Source: Singulisphaera sp. GP187 (GTDB lineage Bacteria > Planctomycetota > Planctomycetia > Isosphaerales > Isosphaeraceae). Taken from it: a stretch of 64,000 nt of DNA. Where the stretch lies: contig NZ_FSRB01000001.1 of the NCBI RefSeq assembly GCF_900129635.1, positions 5,917,501-5,981,500 on the forward strand, read 5' to 3'. The first letter of the stretch is position 1, and each line of letters starts with the position of its first letter. Of this stretch, positions 26,180 to 34,891 are shown piece after piece. Under the pieces are notes generated by a model. It did not search any database. It saw only the letters and a list, made by a program, of their open reading frames with translations, and was not told where the DNA came from. The translations under genes and the position numbers were made by a program.

Positions 26180-26692
26180 CTATTTGAGCTTCGATTTGGC
26201 TTTGGCTTTGGCTTGGGACGCGGATTGGGTTGGGGCCGAGGCTGAGGCCGTCGCGTCGAGCTCGAAGTCAAACGTGTTGGGTCCGACTTCGGTGACTGTG
26301 GCACTCAAGGTCGTCTTCGCGTTGTAGATGCTGGGGATGGGTTCTTTGGCCGGCGGAACCGGGTCGCCGGGCATCAGGTTTGGGGATGGGGTGGTCGAGG
26401 ATGCCGGGGCGCTCGTCACCGAGACCTGGTAGGGGCCGGGTACGAGACCAACGGCCCTTGACATCGCGTACTTGCCGTCCGTCACGGCCGCCGCGCCAGG
26501 GGTCGCGGCGCCGGGCTCGGTGGGCATGAACTGGATCATCCCGGACTTCAACGGCGCGCCGGCCAGCTTCACTTCGCCCGACACGGCATGCCGTGGCAAT
26601 TCGTCGTGCGCGCCAGCTCAGCCCGCAATCAAAGTTGTGCTGGCCAAACCCAACCACAGCGAGCCTCGGCTCATACGTCGTGGCATGGACAT
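26180..26692 (-). CDS. Planctomycete lipoprotein (carboxypeptidase-regulatory-like) with in-frame TGA at the lipobox Cys
   Basis: The frame starts at ATG 26692 (GGAG 9 nt upstream) and gives a normal lipoprotein leader, MPRRMSRGSLWLGLASTTLIAG. The next codon, where the lipobox Cys belongs, is TGA (26618-26620). The same frame then continues AGAHDELPRHAVSGEVKLAG, SGMIQFMPTEPG and GPYQVSVTSAPAS, ending in an Ala/Lys-rich tail at 26180. The body resembles the short beta-sandwich lipoproteins that accompany DUF1559 genes. A TGC-to-TGA change, a sequencing error or recoding would explain it. If read as an untouched gene, only a leaderless 139-residue product from a TTG remains. Confidence 0.7.
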
Positions 26693-27110
26693 GCTTTGTT
26701 CTCCTGGAACCATCACGAATGTACCGAGTCTGGTGAGGACCGGTTCAACGCTCAATCTGGTTCAATGCACAATGCCGCGGGAGAGCTTGAAATCCCCTGG
26801 ACGACTGGCTTGGAGAGAAGCAAGGACGTTACGTTTCCTGGTCAGAACCCCCGGAAGCCATTGCGCTCCGAGATCTAGAGGCCCTTCCATGAATGTGACG
26901 TCAACATAATCCAGTCTAACACTAAAGGCAAGACCTCAATTTTTAGTTTTTGTTGGCAAATGTCAAATATGTGCCAGTCGCTGTGATCGCCCGATTTCCT
27001 GTGTGGCTCCGGGTAGAAGGTGTTCTTATGAAGCCGGGCCGTCTCTGGAGGTGAGGCCAGGCACTCCAAGCACCGGACCAGCCTCTCTTGCAAGCATGAT
27101 TGCGGTTTAA
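26693..27110. other. Intergenic region left of the insertion sequence
   Basis: No gene. It leads from the lipoprotein start to the insertion-sequence target site TAA at 27108-27110. Base composition is lower in GC than neighbouring genes. Confidence 0.45.
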
Positions 27111-28430
27111 GGAATAGGCCGGGAATAACTTCCCGTTTTCATGCTGGTTTGGGGAGAGCCCGGTAGTTCCATTTGGGCAGGACTTTGTCGAAGACAATTT
27201 TCATGCCCTCCTTGAATCCCTCGGCGCACTTCATGCCGGTCTGATACACCTTCTCAAGGATTCGCACTGCCACCTTCAAGCCCGTGGCAGTCTCGGTCTT
27301 GGAGATGTAGTACTGGACCGTCTCCAACGTTCGAAAGATCACCCCGCGGCAGGCCCGCGTCACGTGCGGGAAGAGGCGGTGCTCGATCGGGTTGTACTTC
27401 GAGCAGTACGGCGGGTAATGGGCGATTCGGATCTCGATGCCCAGCCGATTCGCCAACTTCTGAAGTTGCTCCTTGAATACATATCTCGACGCACTATTGC
27501 TACCTCCGCCGTCGCACAGCACCAGCAGTTTCTTTGCCCCGGGATAGGCCGACCGACCGTCAGATTCCCACCAAGCCGCGATGCTGTCACAGGCCAGTTC
27601 GCTGGTGTCGTGGCTGGTGTTGAGGTGGACGAATCCAAGGTTCCGCCCCACGTCGTAGATCCCGTGCGGGATCACAGTACCCGAGCCCATGCTCCCGAAG
27701 TCATGGTCGTTGACCACGATCGTTTCTTGAGTATCGATCACCCCGTCGCGTTGGAAATCGCCCAGCAATTCCTTCTTCTTCGTGTCGATGCTGATTACCG
27801 GCAAGCCGGCCTTCAAGTACCTCTTCTTGAGACGGGAGATATTCTCGAACTGGGCGTTGCGATCCGGGTGGCGCGGCCCCATCGTCTTCTTCTTCACCGC
27901 CTTCCGCCTGCGGTAACCATGCTTCCGGAGCAACTTCGAGACGATGTCGCGACTGACGCGTGTCCCCAATTCCTCCATCCGCTTGGCGATCTGGCGCCGT
28001 GACAAGTTGGTCCATTTCACTTCGAGTCGCATCGGGTCGCCCGCGGTGTGGTCCTCAAGGACCTTGTGAAAGTTCGCTTCGATGGCCGAGTCCACCTCGA
28101 TCAACCGTTTCCGGCCGCCCCTTTTTTGCGAGTGCGGCCCGTGTCCAGGTCGTCCTCGCCTTCCAATTCCCCGAGGCCCAACCGGATCGTCTTCGGGTCA
28201 CACTCCAGGACACCCGCGATGTACTCGACCCCGCCGTGCCCCAACTTCGCGGCCTCAATCGCCGCATACCGCCGCCGGTCGTTCTCTTTCAACGAGCCGA
28301 AAAGCCGTTTCATCATCCGTTGGACTGTCGGTGTGTAGGCTTCCATGTGACCCTCCCGTATACTCCCTCCAAACATCTGGTCTGACATCCTAACCGATGC
28401 CAACCACGGAAGTTATTCCCGGCCTATTCC
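27111..28430 (-). mobile_element. ISAzo13-like (IS630 superfamily) insertion sequence, complete
   Basis: 1,320-bp element bounded by perfect 23-bp terminal inverted repeats (27111-27133 and 28408-28430; outer end GGAATAGGCC). It is flanked by the 3-bp direct repeat TAA (27108-27110 and 28431-28433), consistent with target-site duplication. It carries one transposase read through a -1 frameshift. Both ends and the catalytic residues are intact, so it may be active or recently inserted. Confidence 0.88.
27139..28346 (-). CDS. ISAzo13-like transposase, two frames joined by a -1 frameshift
   Basis: The first frame starts at ATG 28346 (GGGAGGG 5 nt upstream) and gives MEAYTPTVQRMMKRLFG, KENDRRRYAAIEAAKLGHGG and a helix-turn-helix (GVEYIAGVLECDPKTIRLGL). 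It ends shortly after an A6G4 tract (A6 at 28127-28122). A -1 slip there continues as RGGRKRLIEVDSAIEANF and into the 321-residue catalytic part. DDE residues are visible in VISIDTKKKE, VLCDGGGSN and KYNPIEHRLFPHV. Total about 400 residues, normal for ISAzo13. Programmed -1 frameshifting on A-rich slippery tracts is known in IS630-type elements, so this shift is more likely genuine than the homopolymer breaks elsewhere in the window. Confidence 0.88.
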
Positions 28431-28433
28431 TAA

Positions 28434-28756
28434 TTGGCTTGATGGAGTTGTTGAATTCGATGATGTGAATAGCAAGAAATGTGCACTAGATGAGTGCAAC
28501 TCGTGGCCTCCTGCGGCTTTTTGCATCGCTGCGGTGGCCCAGCAAAAAGCAAAGAAAACGAGACTGCAGCAAAGATACCGGGATCTCGTTCCCACGAAGA
28601 GCATGGGAACGAGTTTCTCCCGCGAATTTCGGCCTCCGAGGCAGACAGACGGCCCGGTTTCCTTGCGACAGACTCAAGAAAACCATGACCAACGGCTGAG
28701 GGAACCCATCCATTCTCGGTTCTCCGTGGGCCACCCGTTGTTCGTTCTTGGACCGT
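28434..28756. other. Intergenic region right of the insertion sequence
   Basis: No gene; contains the GTTCCCAcG-type hairpin listed at 28585-28613. Confidence 0.5.
28585..28613. repeat. Dispersed-type hairpin CTCGTTCCCA...TGGGAACGAG
   Basis: Perfect 10-bp arms at 28585-28594 and 28604-28613 around a 9-nt loop. The motif CTCGTTCCCACG...GGGAACGAG is one I recall as a widespread interspersed hairpin in several bacterial phyla. Only one copy is seen in this window, so its repeat nature rests on that recollection. Confidence 0.55.
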
Positions 28757-30145
28757 CTATTTCGCCTCGCGCACGTAGATGGGATTCGCGTAGATCCAAG
28801 GACGTTCCTCGCCGTCCAAGCTGAGCCAGCCTTCGACGCGATAGACGCCCGGTTCCTTGATCGCGTGGTCGAGGGTGTCAGACTGACGGTCCTCGATCAC
28901 CTGGCCGTCGCGGAGCAAGCGAATCCGGCAAGCGACCGGGAACTGGGCGACCAGTCGCAAGCTTGGCGAAACCGGCACCTCGTCTCCCAACAGGGCATGA
29001 GGGGAGCCATTCGGACCGGTGACCGCCTCGAACCGAAATCCGGTCGGGTCGCAGATCCAGTCATGGCTCACGTAGGCATGCCCCCCGCGCAGCGCTCGGC
29101 GGATCGCCGGTTCGGTCAACTCGGCCGCGAGGACATGGGTGCTCACGTTGCGGAACGAGCGGCTGTAGGGATCGAGATCAATTCGCGCCAGCACGTCTCC
29201 GGGTTGATGGCCTTTGGTCATGGCCCGGATTCCGGGTCGGCGCGTCGCGTCGATCGTGCGCCGGTCCTGCTCGGGGTCCACGTTCGTGCCGATTCGGACG
29301 TGGTCGGCGTCGACCATCGTTACCAGCAGCACCATGTAGTGGTGGCAATCGTTCGCCGCCACGCCGGTCAATCGCCGCGACTTGGCTTCGGCGTCCCACT
29401 TCGCCAGGTAGTCGGCCTGATACGTCTGTTGGGCCGCGAGGATCTCGTCGGGGTAGAGCCGGAGACTCTCCTCCAGTTCGAGGACGGTCGCCGGGTCGGT
29501 GAGCTGGAGGGTGAGCGCCGCCACGCTCTCCTTGTCTTTCTTGAGGTCGGCGTGGCGGTTGTAGATCTCCATGCCGTCGAGGTCGGTCATCGGGTGTTCG
29601 GGCCGTTCCTCGATGTGCGAGAGGAAGATCAGGCCGTCGTTGTCGCGAACCGCCTGAATCAAGGCCGGGGTTGGGTCGCTCATCCGACCCATGATCGACC
29701 GCGTCGGATAGATCAGGAATCCACGACTTTCCGAGCCGGGAACGAACAGGACTCCTTCGCGGATTCCGCGCCAGCTATCGGTGATGAAGTCTTTGGGCGG
29801 CCGATGGTGGTCGGTCAGGAGGATCGCATGGACCCCCGCCCGTTTCGCCTCCGCGAGCATCTCCAGTCGCGTCCCGCCGGTGTGGGCCGAGTCTTCGGCG
29901 TGGGCGTGGAGGATGGCGCGATAGTCGTTCAGGCCCGCGATGGGCGGAAGAGTCCGTCGCGTCCCTTGGATCCGAAGCGCATCTTCGTGCGCCGCTTTCA
30001 GGCGGGCCGGGGCCATCCGTTCCACGGGCGAATATTTCGGTTCGGGAGCCTTCCCGTCAGCGGCGATCACGGAATTCGCCGCGATCAGGCCGAGGAAGAC
30101 GAGCCCTTGCGGTTTACGGCAAGCGGAGGCGATGAAGCCGATCAT
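28757..30145 (-). CDS. Secreted PHP-domain metallo-phosphoesterase-like protein
   Basis: 462 residues with an N-terminal signal-like hydrophobic stretch (GLVFLGLIAANSVIA). The PHP (polymerase and histidinol phosphatase) metal-binding motifs are visible: AILHAHAEDSAHTGG at about residues 82-96, LLTDHHRPPKD at about 112-122, LSHIEE in the middle and NDCHHY near residue 270. The C-terminal ~100 residues look like a beta-sandwich. It probably hydrolyses a phosphoester outside the cytoplasm, but planctomycete members of this type are uncharacterised. Monocistronic, with the ATG at 30145. Confidence 0.85.
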   Translation of the reverse strand: MIGFIASACRKPQGLVFLGLIAANSVIAADGKAPEPKYSPVERMAPARLKAAHEDALRIQGTRRTLPPIAGLNDYRAILHAHAEDSAHTGGTRLEMLAEAKRAGVHAILLTDHHRPPKDFITDSWRGIREGVLFVPGSESRGFLIYPTRSIMGRMSDPTPALIQAVRDNDGLIFLSHIEERPEHPMTDLDGMEIYNRHADLKKDKESVAALTLQLTDPATVLELEESLRLYPDEILAAQQTYQADYLAKWDAEAKSRRLTGVAANDCHHYMVLLVTMVDADHVRIGTNVDPEQDRRTIDATRRPGIRAMTKGHQPGDVLARIDLDPYSRSFRNVSTHVLAAELTEPAIRRALRGGHAYVSHDWICDPTGFRFEAVTGPNGSPHALLGDEVPVSPSLRLVAQFPVACRIRLLRDGQVIEDRQSDTLDHAIKEPGVYRVEGWLSLDGEERPWIYANPIYVREAK

Positions 30146-30393
30146 GGCGGATTCGCTCGAGGGGTGAAGTTCGGAGGTGACCTCACACTATCGGGGGGTT
30201 GAGTCCCCATCAAGAGGCGGCTGCGTGGGTGGAACCGGACCAGGGCTCGACCCCTGGAAGAAATCCCCACGAACGGGCTGCCGGTTCTCGATTGAGTGCG
30301 GGAACGGTAACGCACTCCGTTTGCGTCCCTCGTGGGGCTGCGACCAACCTATTTATCGAGAAGGCTTCATGTTCATTGATCTTCTCGTCTTCG

Positions 30394-31896
30394 CTATTGC
30401 CGCTTGATTTGGACGCGAATCGTCGTTGGCCTGGCGGCGCGGCAGACGAGTAACTGCCTGGCCTCGTCGCGCCAGCAGGTGGCGTCGGCCGGGAAGCATG
30501 TGACGGCGGAGTCGCGTGCGAAGAGGGCGTTGGGCACGAAGATCTCGGTATCTCCCCGCGCGGGATCATGATCCCAGGCGAATGACAGCCCACGGCCGCC
30601 CTGATCTTCTTCCTGATAATGAAAGAGAAGCGGAGTGCCCGCGGTATGACGGGGGTACGGACGCGGCCGGAAATTGGGGCGGATCATGCCTGCCGGGTCG
30701 AGGATCGAGAAGTCCTCGCCGTTCCAGCCGTCCTTGGCCTGTTCGTTCCACCGCGGGGTGTAGTTCCACTGGGCGCCCGAGGCGAGGCAAGCATCAAGGC
30801 GGTCATAGAGGTGGGAGACGTAACCGCCCGCGTTCTGCGTACCGACCCCGACGCCGAACTCGCCGAGAAAGAGGGGGACGTTCCACTCGTTGGCCTTTGA
30901 CTTCATGTTGGCGAATGCATGTTGGGCGCTGGTCGGATTGCCATACCAACGGTTGAACGCGAGGGTTAACGGCTTATAGTAGTGGGGCGCGTACGCGACA
31001 CCGTCGAACGTGGGCCGAGGCAGTTTGGTCTGTAGCCCGGAGTTGGTCGTGACGTGCCCTTCGATGAACATCAGGGCCGATGGGTGCCGTGCCCTCAGGA
31101 CCGCGGTCGCGTCCTGATAGAGCGGGCCGAGCTCGTGCTCCTCGTCACCCCAGGGCTCGTTGATGAGGTCGTAGCCGATGACGCCATGCGTCTCGGCGAA
31201 CGTCAGGCTGATGCGCGAGAGCATCATCAGGTAGCGGGTTCGCACCCCCACGGCATCGGAAAAAAAGTCTTTGAACGACTGATGTGTTGTCGGGTCGGTG
31301 GCCATGAGGATCGGCCAGTACCGGCGACTTGGGCTGTTGTTGTCGGGCCTCGAAGGCCGGCCCCGGCGTGAGATCGCCCAGGACGGGAAACCATCGCCGC
31401 TGCCGCGCGATGTGAACCGCGAGAATCCGTCCTGATGGATGTCGATCACCACATACATCCCGTGCGCCCAGGCCGCTTCGGCCGTGGCGCGGATTTCCGC
31501 CAGATAAGACTCGTCGTAGCAACCCGGCTGAGGTTCGTACGCTTCCCAGAGGAAGAGGAGCCGAACGACGTTCATGCCGAGCCCTTGGAGCCGGGCGAAG
31601 TCGGTCTCCGTCAGGCCAGGCCGGAACGGAGGGACCTTCGAGTCTCCCGTCAGGTTGACCCCGCGAAGGATGACCACACGGCCGGTGGGCTCGACGAAGT
31701 GTCGGCCCGCGGCGATCAGGATGGGGGGGCGAACGGTGGGAACTGCCGATCCTGCGGGGAGACTCTTTTGGGGCGCCTTGGGAGGATTGCGCGGCTCGGC
31801 GGCGGCCGTGTCACGACCGACCCCGAGGCCGAGCAACAACAGCACCGCGAGGCGGCGAGCCAGAAGAGTGGGGGGAATATTTCGATGGCGCATCAT
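30394..31896 (-). CDS. Glycoside hydrolase family 5 protein (cellulase/endoglycoceramidase-like)
   Basis: 500-residue secreted retaining glycosidase. Signal peptide at about 11-33 (LLARRLAVLLLLGLGVG). A (beta/alpha)8 barrel spans about 60-410. VVILRGVNLTG opens the barrel and YVVIDIHQDGF follows. The acid/base is Glu247 in GYDLINEPWG and the nucleophile Glu346 in PLFLGEFGVG. The C-terminal ~80 residues (EDQGGRGLSFAWDHDPARGDTE) resemble the small beta-sandwich of endoglycoceramidase-type GH5 enzymes. The substrate is probably a beta-glucan or glycolipid; it cannot be decided by eye. Confidence 0.9.
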   Translation of the reverse strand: MMRHRNIPPTLLARRLAVLLLLGLGVGRDTAAAEPRNPPKAPQKSLPAGSAVPTVRPPILIAAGRHFVEPTGRVVILRGVNLTGDSKVPPFRPGLTETDFARLQGLGMNVVRLLFLWEAYEPQPGCYDESYLAEIRATAEAAWAHGMYVVIDIHQDGFSRFTSRGSGDGFPSWAISRRGRPSRPDNNSPSRRYWPILMATDPTTHQSFKDFFSDAVGVRTRYLMMLSRISLTFAETHGVIGYDLINEPWGDEEHELGPLYQDATAVLRARHPSALMFIEGHVTTNSGLQTKLPRPTFDGVAYAPHYYKPLTLAFNRWYGNPTSAQHAFANMKSKANEWNVPLFLGEFGVGVGTQNAGGYVSHLYDRLDACLASGAQWNYTPRWNEQAKDGWNGEDFSILDPAGMIRPNFRPRPYPRHTAGTPLLFHYQEEDQGGRGLSFAWDHDPARGDTEIFVPNALFARDSAVTCFPADATCWRDEARQLLVCRAARPTTIRVQIKRQ

Positions 31897-32628
31897 GGCC
31901 TGGTTGTGTCGATCCGTCGCGTCGGCCCCCGGCTCTCGCCGAGGACGGACGAAGCCATTTTGGCAGTGGGCACGCGCTGCTCATGGCAGTATATCACTCG
32001 TTTTGCAATTGAGGTGGCTCGGACTCTCCCCGATCAGAGAACCGGGACGCCAAGAAGGGAGTGGCCGACGGCGTATGATCAGTGGCATCCAAGGGAAACG
32101 AACATGAGGGCGAGCCGCGGAGCTCAGAAAAAAAGGTCGTTTCGCTCTCGATTTGAGGTGCGAGCTCGTTCGTTCGCAGAAGTATGCTTGTCTGTTGGGC
32201 TGGTGATTTTTGAGGTTTGTGTTGGCCGCGCGGCTGAAGTGGTTTGGAGGTGTTGGTTGAATTGCCGGGCATGGCCAGGTTTGGCTTGGCCGGGTCTTCT
32301 CCGTTCCTTGGCTTCCTGGAATGAGCCAACCGAGGGTGACCTCGGCCCTCGTCTCGTCCCGCGACGGCCTGTTCTCAACTCAGCAGACTGCGGATTCTCT
32401 TGCATGAATGCTGATGTTTAAGTTGTAGGGTGGGCACGGCCCACCAATGTTTTTTTATTTGCTTCCAGCAATTTTCCGTCGAATGAAGCCCGGAGCATGG
32501 AACCCGCGCCACCGGTTCCGAACGCGTTCGCTCGGTGTGACTGGGGTCCCCGACCCTCGGTCTCTTGGCCTTGGCACCAGGGCCGGAAACCACCATCCTG
32601 GAATGATAAAAATGACTCGAGGTGACAC
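31897..32628. other. 732-bp intergenic region
   Basis: No gene supported; long plus-strand frames extend from the antisense of GH5. It contains a copy of the GGTGGGC-ACG-GCCCACC hairpin near its right side. Otherwise nothing recognised. Confidence 0.5.
32429..32456 (+). repeat. Dispersed hairpin GGTGGGC-ACG-GCCCACC with T-tract
   Basis: 7-bp perfect stem (32429-32435/32439-32445) preceded by GTAG and followed by a run of T at 32450-32456, so on the plus strand it has the form of an intrinsic terminator. The same core occurs at 5402-5419 and 59081-59097. Confidence 0.65.
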
Positions 32629-34176
32629 TCACGACGCTTTCGCCGCGCGGTCGAGGAATTGGGTTGCCGCGTGCATGATCGTCTCTTCGGCGGCCTCGGC
32701 GCGGGACAGTTCGGCGGTGAGCCGGCCTTCGCAGAGGACGAGGATTCGGTCGGAGACGGCCAGCAGCTCGGGGAGTTCGCTCGAGGTCATGATGATCGCC
32801 ATCCCTTCGGCGACCAGGCGGCGGATCAAGGCGTAGATCTCGGCTTTGGCGCCGACGTCGATGCCGCGGGTCGGCTCGTCCAGGAGCAGGACCTTGGGAC
32901 CGGTCAGGAGCCAGCGGGCCAGGATGCATTTCTGCTGGTTGCCTCCGGAGAGGCTCGTGATGGCCGCGCCGCCGCCGTCGGTCTTGATCGCGAGCTGGCG
33001 GATCGAGTCGGTCACGGCGAGGGCCTCGGCGCGGCGGTCGATCAGGCCGCCCCGGGTCAATGCGTTGAGGTGCCGGATCGTGATGTTCTCGGCCACGGTC
33101 ATCCGGTCGAAGAGGCCGAGCGTTTTGCGATCCTCGGTCACCAGGGCGATTCCCGCGGCGATTGCCTGGCCGGGGTCGCGGAACCGGACCGGCTTGCCGT
33201 CGAGCAGGATAGTGCCGCCGGGCGCGGCCAGGCTGGCGCCGAAGAGGGCCTCGAGCAGCTCGGTTCGGCCAGCCCCGAGCAGGCCGGCGATGCCGAGCAC
33301 CTCGCCCGATCGGACTTCGAAGTTGAGGTTCGAGAGCGCGGGGCGACCGCTGCCGGGGGGGCTCTCGAGCGAGAGTCCGTCCACCTGGAGGAGGGCCTTG
33401 CCGGCGACGGCGTTGTGCTCGATTTGCAGTTCGGCGATCTCACGCCCGACCATCCAGCGGACCACCTGCTCGGGGCCGGTCTGGGCGCGGGGCGAATCGG
33501 CCACGAACCGGCCGTCGCGGAGGACGGTCACATGGTCGGACAAGGTGAAGATCTCGTTCATCTTGTGCGAGATGTAGAGCACGGTCGTGCCGTGCTTGCG
33601 TAAGTCGTCGATCACGCGGAAGAGCCGCGCCACCTCGGCGTCGGAGAGGGCCGAGGTCGGTTCGTCCATGATCAGGACGGCGGCGTCGAAGACAAGGGCC
33701 TTGGCGATCTCGACCATCTGCTGATCGCCGATCCGCAGGTCGCCGACCCGGGTCCGGGGGGAGATCGGCGTGCCCAGGCGGTCGAACAGGCGTCTGGCTT
33801 CGGCCTCCATGGCGCGGTTGTCGAGCCACCCTGGCCCGTGCGTCTTCTCGCGGCCGAGAAAGATGTTGGCGGCCACCGTCATCTGGGGAACGAGGTTGAG
33901 CTCCTGATAGATGATCCGGATCCCCGCGTCCTCGGCGGCACGCGGCCCTGAGAAGGCGACCGGGCGGCCGTTGATCTCGATCTGGCCGTCGTAGTCGGTG
34001 ATCGCGCCGGCGAGAATCTTCATGAGCGTGCTCTTGCCCGCCCCGTTCTCGCCGCAGAGCGAGTGCACCTCGCCGGCACGGGCCGTGAAGGTCACGTCGC
34101 GGAGCGCGTGGACCCCGCCAAAGTTCTTGGTGATCTGCCGCATCCGGAGCCGGACGGATTCTTCGGGAACGCTCAT
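32629..34176 (-). CDS. Sugar ABC transporter ATP-binding protein (RbsA/MglA-like, two ABC domains)
   Basis: 515 residues holding two fused nucleotide-binding domains, the layout of ribose, galactose and xylose importers. Domain 1: Walker A GENGAGKST (42-50), Q-loop YQELN, and Walker B VLIMDEPTSAL. Domain 2 has the degenerate Walker A GLLGAGRTE usual in this group, then signature LSGGNQQK and Walker B VLLLDEPTRGID. It would energise uptake of a monosaccharide or related compound. No permease or periplasmic binding-protein gene is adjacent: the spacer to the left is empty and the gene to the right is divergent. Partners must lie elsewhere. Confidence 0.93.
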   Translation of the reverse strand: MSVPEESVRLRMRQITKNFGGVHALRDVTFTARAGEVHSLCGENGAGKSTLMKILAGAITDYDGQIEINGRPVAFSGPRAAEDAGIRIIYQELNLVPQMTVAANIFLGREKTHGPGWLDNRAMEAEARRLFDRLGTPISPRTRVGDLRIGDQQMVEIAKALVFDAAVLIMDEPTSALSDAEVARLFRVIDDLRKHGTTVLYISHKMNEIFTLSDHVTVLRDGRFVADSPRAQTGPEQVVRWMVGREIAELQIEHNAVAGKALLQVDGLSLESPPGSGRPALSNLNFEVRSGEVLGIAGLLGAGRTELLEALFGASLAAPGGTILLDGKPVRFRDPGQAIAAGIALVTEDRKTLGLFDRMTVAENITIRHLNALTRGGLIDRRAEALAVTDSIRQLAIKTDGGGAAITSLSGGNQQKCILARWLLTGPKVLLLDEPTRGIDVGAKAEIYALIRRLVAEGMAIIMTSSELPELLAVSDRILVLCEGRLTAELSRAEAAEETIMHAATQFLDRAAKAS

Positions 34177-34445
34177 GACGATTACATCCGTCGAGGGAGT
34201 CTCGGTGCCTGCCTGCCTACCGAACTGGGATTGGGGTGGTCACCATCGTACGTGCCCGCCTCGCAGCGCGGAAGAGAGGAGTTGGCCTCTCTTGATTCCA
34301 TTCCGGTTCCTCAGCGGCCGCGCCGGTTTTCGGTGTGTTCGGGGGTTCGCGGGTGTATCATGAAACCCGAATCGATCGGTGCGTCCCCTCCCCTCCCCCA
34401 AAACGAACGAACGAACGAATCAGCGAACGAGCGAGGTCCACGACC

Positions 34446-34868
34446 GTGCCCCAGCAGCCGTCGGAGATCACCTACATCGTGGCCTATCGCTGTCCGAACT
34501 GCCAGGCTGCGCTCGAGGCGAGGACCAGCGAGGCGCAGACCTGGCTCCGTTGCCCGAAGTGCGGGCGGGCGAACTTGCCGCCGGAGCTCGTGAGGACGCC
34601 TCGTGTCGACCCGATTTTGCCGGGCGACGACGTCCTGGTGATCGGCCCCGCCACGGATGCCCCAGGCCTGGATACCGGTGAACAGGGCGGCTATCATCGA
34701 ACCTACCCTGGTGCTGTTCGCCGCGTGGCGCTGGCCATCTTGCTACTTTCGTCGGTCTCGTCGGTCGCGACGGCGTTCCTCACGGGAAACTTCATGAAGG
34801 TGGCGATCTTCGGGGTCATCACGATCTTCCTGCTCGTGATCACGAGCCTGACGGCAAGGCGGCGCTGA
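34446..34868 (+). CDS. Zinc-ribbon protein with C-terminal membrane helices
   Basis: About 140 residues from a GTG at 34446 (GAGG about 10 nt upstream). Residues 13-37 form a four-cysteine zinc ribbon, YRCPNCQAAL...LRCPKCGRANLPP. A polar linker follows, then two adjacent hydrophobic helices (VALAILLLSSVSSVATAFL and VAIFGVITIFLLVITSL) near the C-terminus. This architecture is frequent in planctomycetes and has no known function. Just upstream of the start is a tetranucleotide GAAC repeat, which may include part of the untranslated leader. Confidence 0.8.
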   Translation: MPQQPSEITYIVAYRCPNCQAALEARTSEAQTWLRCPKCGRANLPPELVRTPRVDPILPGDDVLVIGPATDAPGLDTGEQGGYHRTYPGAVRRVALAILLLSSVSSVATAFLTGNFMKVAIFGVITIFLLVITSLTARRR

Positions 34869-34891
34869 GCGGCCTTGCCCTTGGTTCTGGA

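Noticed and set aside
26618..26620. TGA as a selenocysteine codon in the lipoprotein
   Set aside because: No evidence for a selenocysteine insertion element was found, and lipidation normally needs Cys; kept only as a remote alternative.
34402..34436. GAAC-type tetranucleotide repeat as a phase-variation tract
   Set aside because: Only about five imperfect units outside the coding region; too short to support slippage-based switching.
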